Source: Dokdonella_A sp966248875 (lineage in GTDB: Bacteria > Pseudomonadota > Gammaproteobacteria > Xanthomonadales > Rhodanobacteraceae). Taken from it: a stretch of 12,839 nucleotides of DNA. The stretch spans positions 1 to 12,839 of the forward strand of contig CBINBI010000086.1 of the NCBI GenBank assembly GCA_966248875.1. The letters are read 5' to 3'. This document shows positions 12,743-12,839 of the stretch, one piece after another (positions within the stretch are counted from its first letter, which is position 1; the number at the start of each line of letters is the position of its first letter). The notes beneath the pieces are model-generated. The model saw only the letters and a program-made list of their open reading frames with translations, did not search any database and was not told where the DNA came from. The translations under genes and the position numbers were made by a program.

Positions 12743-12839
12743 GCCCGCCTTGCCGTCGAGCTTGGCCTTCAACGCGGCGCGTTGCTCGCGGATCTCGGAC
12801 GGCGACGGCAGCTTGCGCACGGCGGGAATCGCCGCCGCG
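12713..12839 (-). CDS. C-terminal end of an unidentified gene, cut by the right edge
   Basis: A minus-strand frame is open from the window edge (first full codon at 12838) to TAG at 12715-12713, giving 41 residues: basic, ending KAGLAMFLLSAS. Third codon positions are almost all G or C, as in the real genes here, and the opposite strand beyond 12742 has no competing gene. It is convergent with cyclase 2 and overlaps its restored 3' end by 30 bases. The fragment is too short to recognise; a link to the peptide system cannot be judged. Confidence 0.5.
   Translation of the reverse strand, partial: AAAIPAVRKLPSPSEIREQRAALKAKLDGKAGLAMFLLSAS

Noticed and set aside
1..12839. CRISPR array, tRNA, rRNA or insertion sequence
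   Set aside because: No regularly spaced repeats, no tRNA-like cloverleaf and no transposase-like frame were seen on either strand.

Overview
The window is GC-rich, densely coding DNA with strong G/C at third codon positions and frequent GTG starts. This suits a high-GC proteobacterium; from gene content I would guess a beta- or gammaproteobacterium such as Burkholderiales or Xanthomonadales, but nothing in the window fixes the taxon. No RNA genes, CRISPR arrays or insertion sequences were seen.

Left part (1-3430): a glyoxylate-bypass pair, malate synthase A (aceB) then isocitrate lyase (aceA), probably one transcript from a good sigma70-type promoter at the left edge whose -35 box lies in a short palindrome. 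A 400-base gap rich in inverted repeats follows and carries the terminator of the convergent tetR gene.

Middle (3431-5524): a TetR-family regulator and a cyclic-nucleotide-binding-domain/GGDEF diguanylate cyclase are divergently arranged around a perfect 18-bp palindrome. The palindrome sits at the predicted transcription start of tetR and in the spacer of a predicted divergent promoter, so the repressor probably controls itself and perhaps the diguanylate cyclase.

Right part (5674-12742), the most interesting region: a putative ribosomal-peptide modification cassette. A small protein with a nitrile-hydratase-like (NHLP-type) leader (8309-8650, minus) lies between two large paralogous class III cyclase/TPR membrane proteins (5674-8334 and 10095-12742, plus) and is divergent from a SagB-like flavin dehydrogenase (8843-10006, plus). 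From memory this matches the grouping that protein-family models call putative modified peptide, putative peptide modification system cyclase and putative peptide maturation dehydrogenase (TIGR04509, TIGR04510, TIGR04511). The product and the cyclases' role are, as far as I know, uncharacterised. Here the cyclase is duplicated, both copies have lost the usual transition-state Asn, the second has a one-base frameshift near 12062, and the precursor start codon follows a 12-G tract that could vary in length.

A working model, which is inference: the SagB-like enzyme oxidises the core of the 113-residue precursor. The membrane cyclases sense something through their extracytoplasmic TolB-like/TPR regions and may signal by nucleotide. 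The neighbouring CNB-GGDEF protein could turn a cyclic mononucleotide signal into c-di-GMP. No YcaO, radical-SAM enzyme, peptidase or exporter lies in the window. A further minus-strand gene enters from the right edge.
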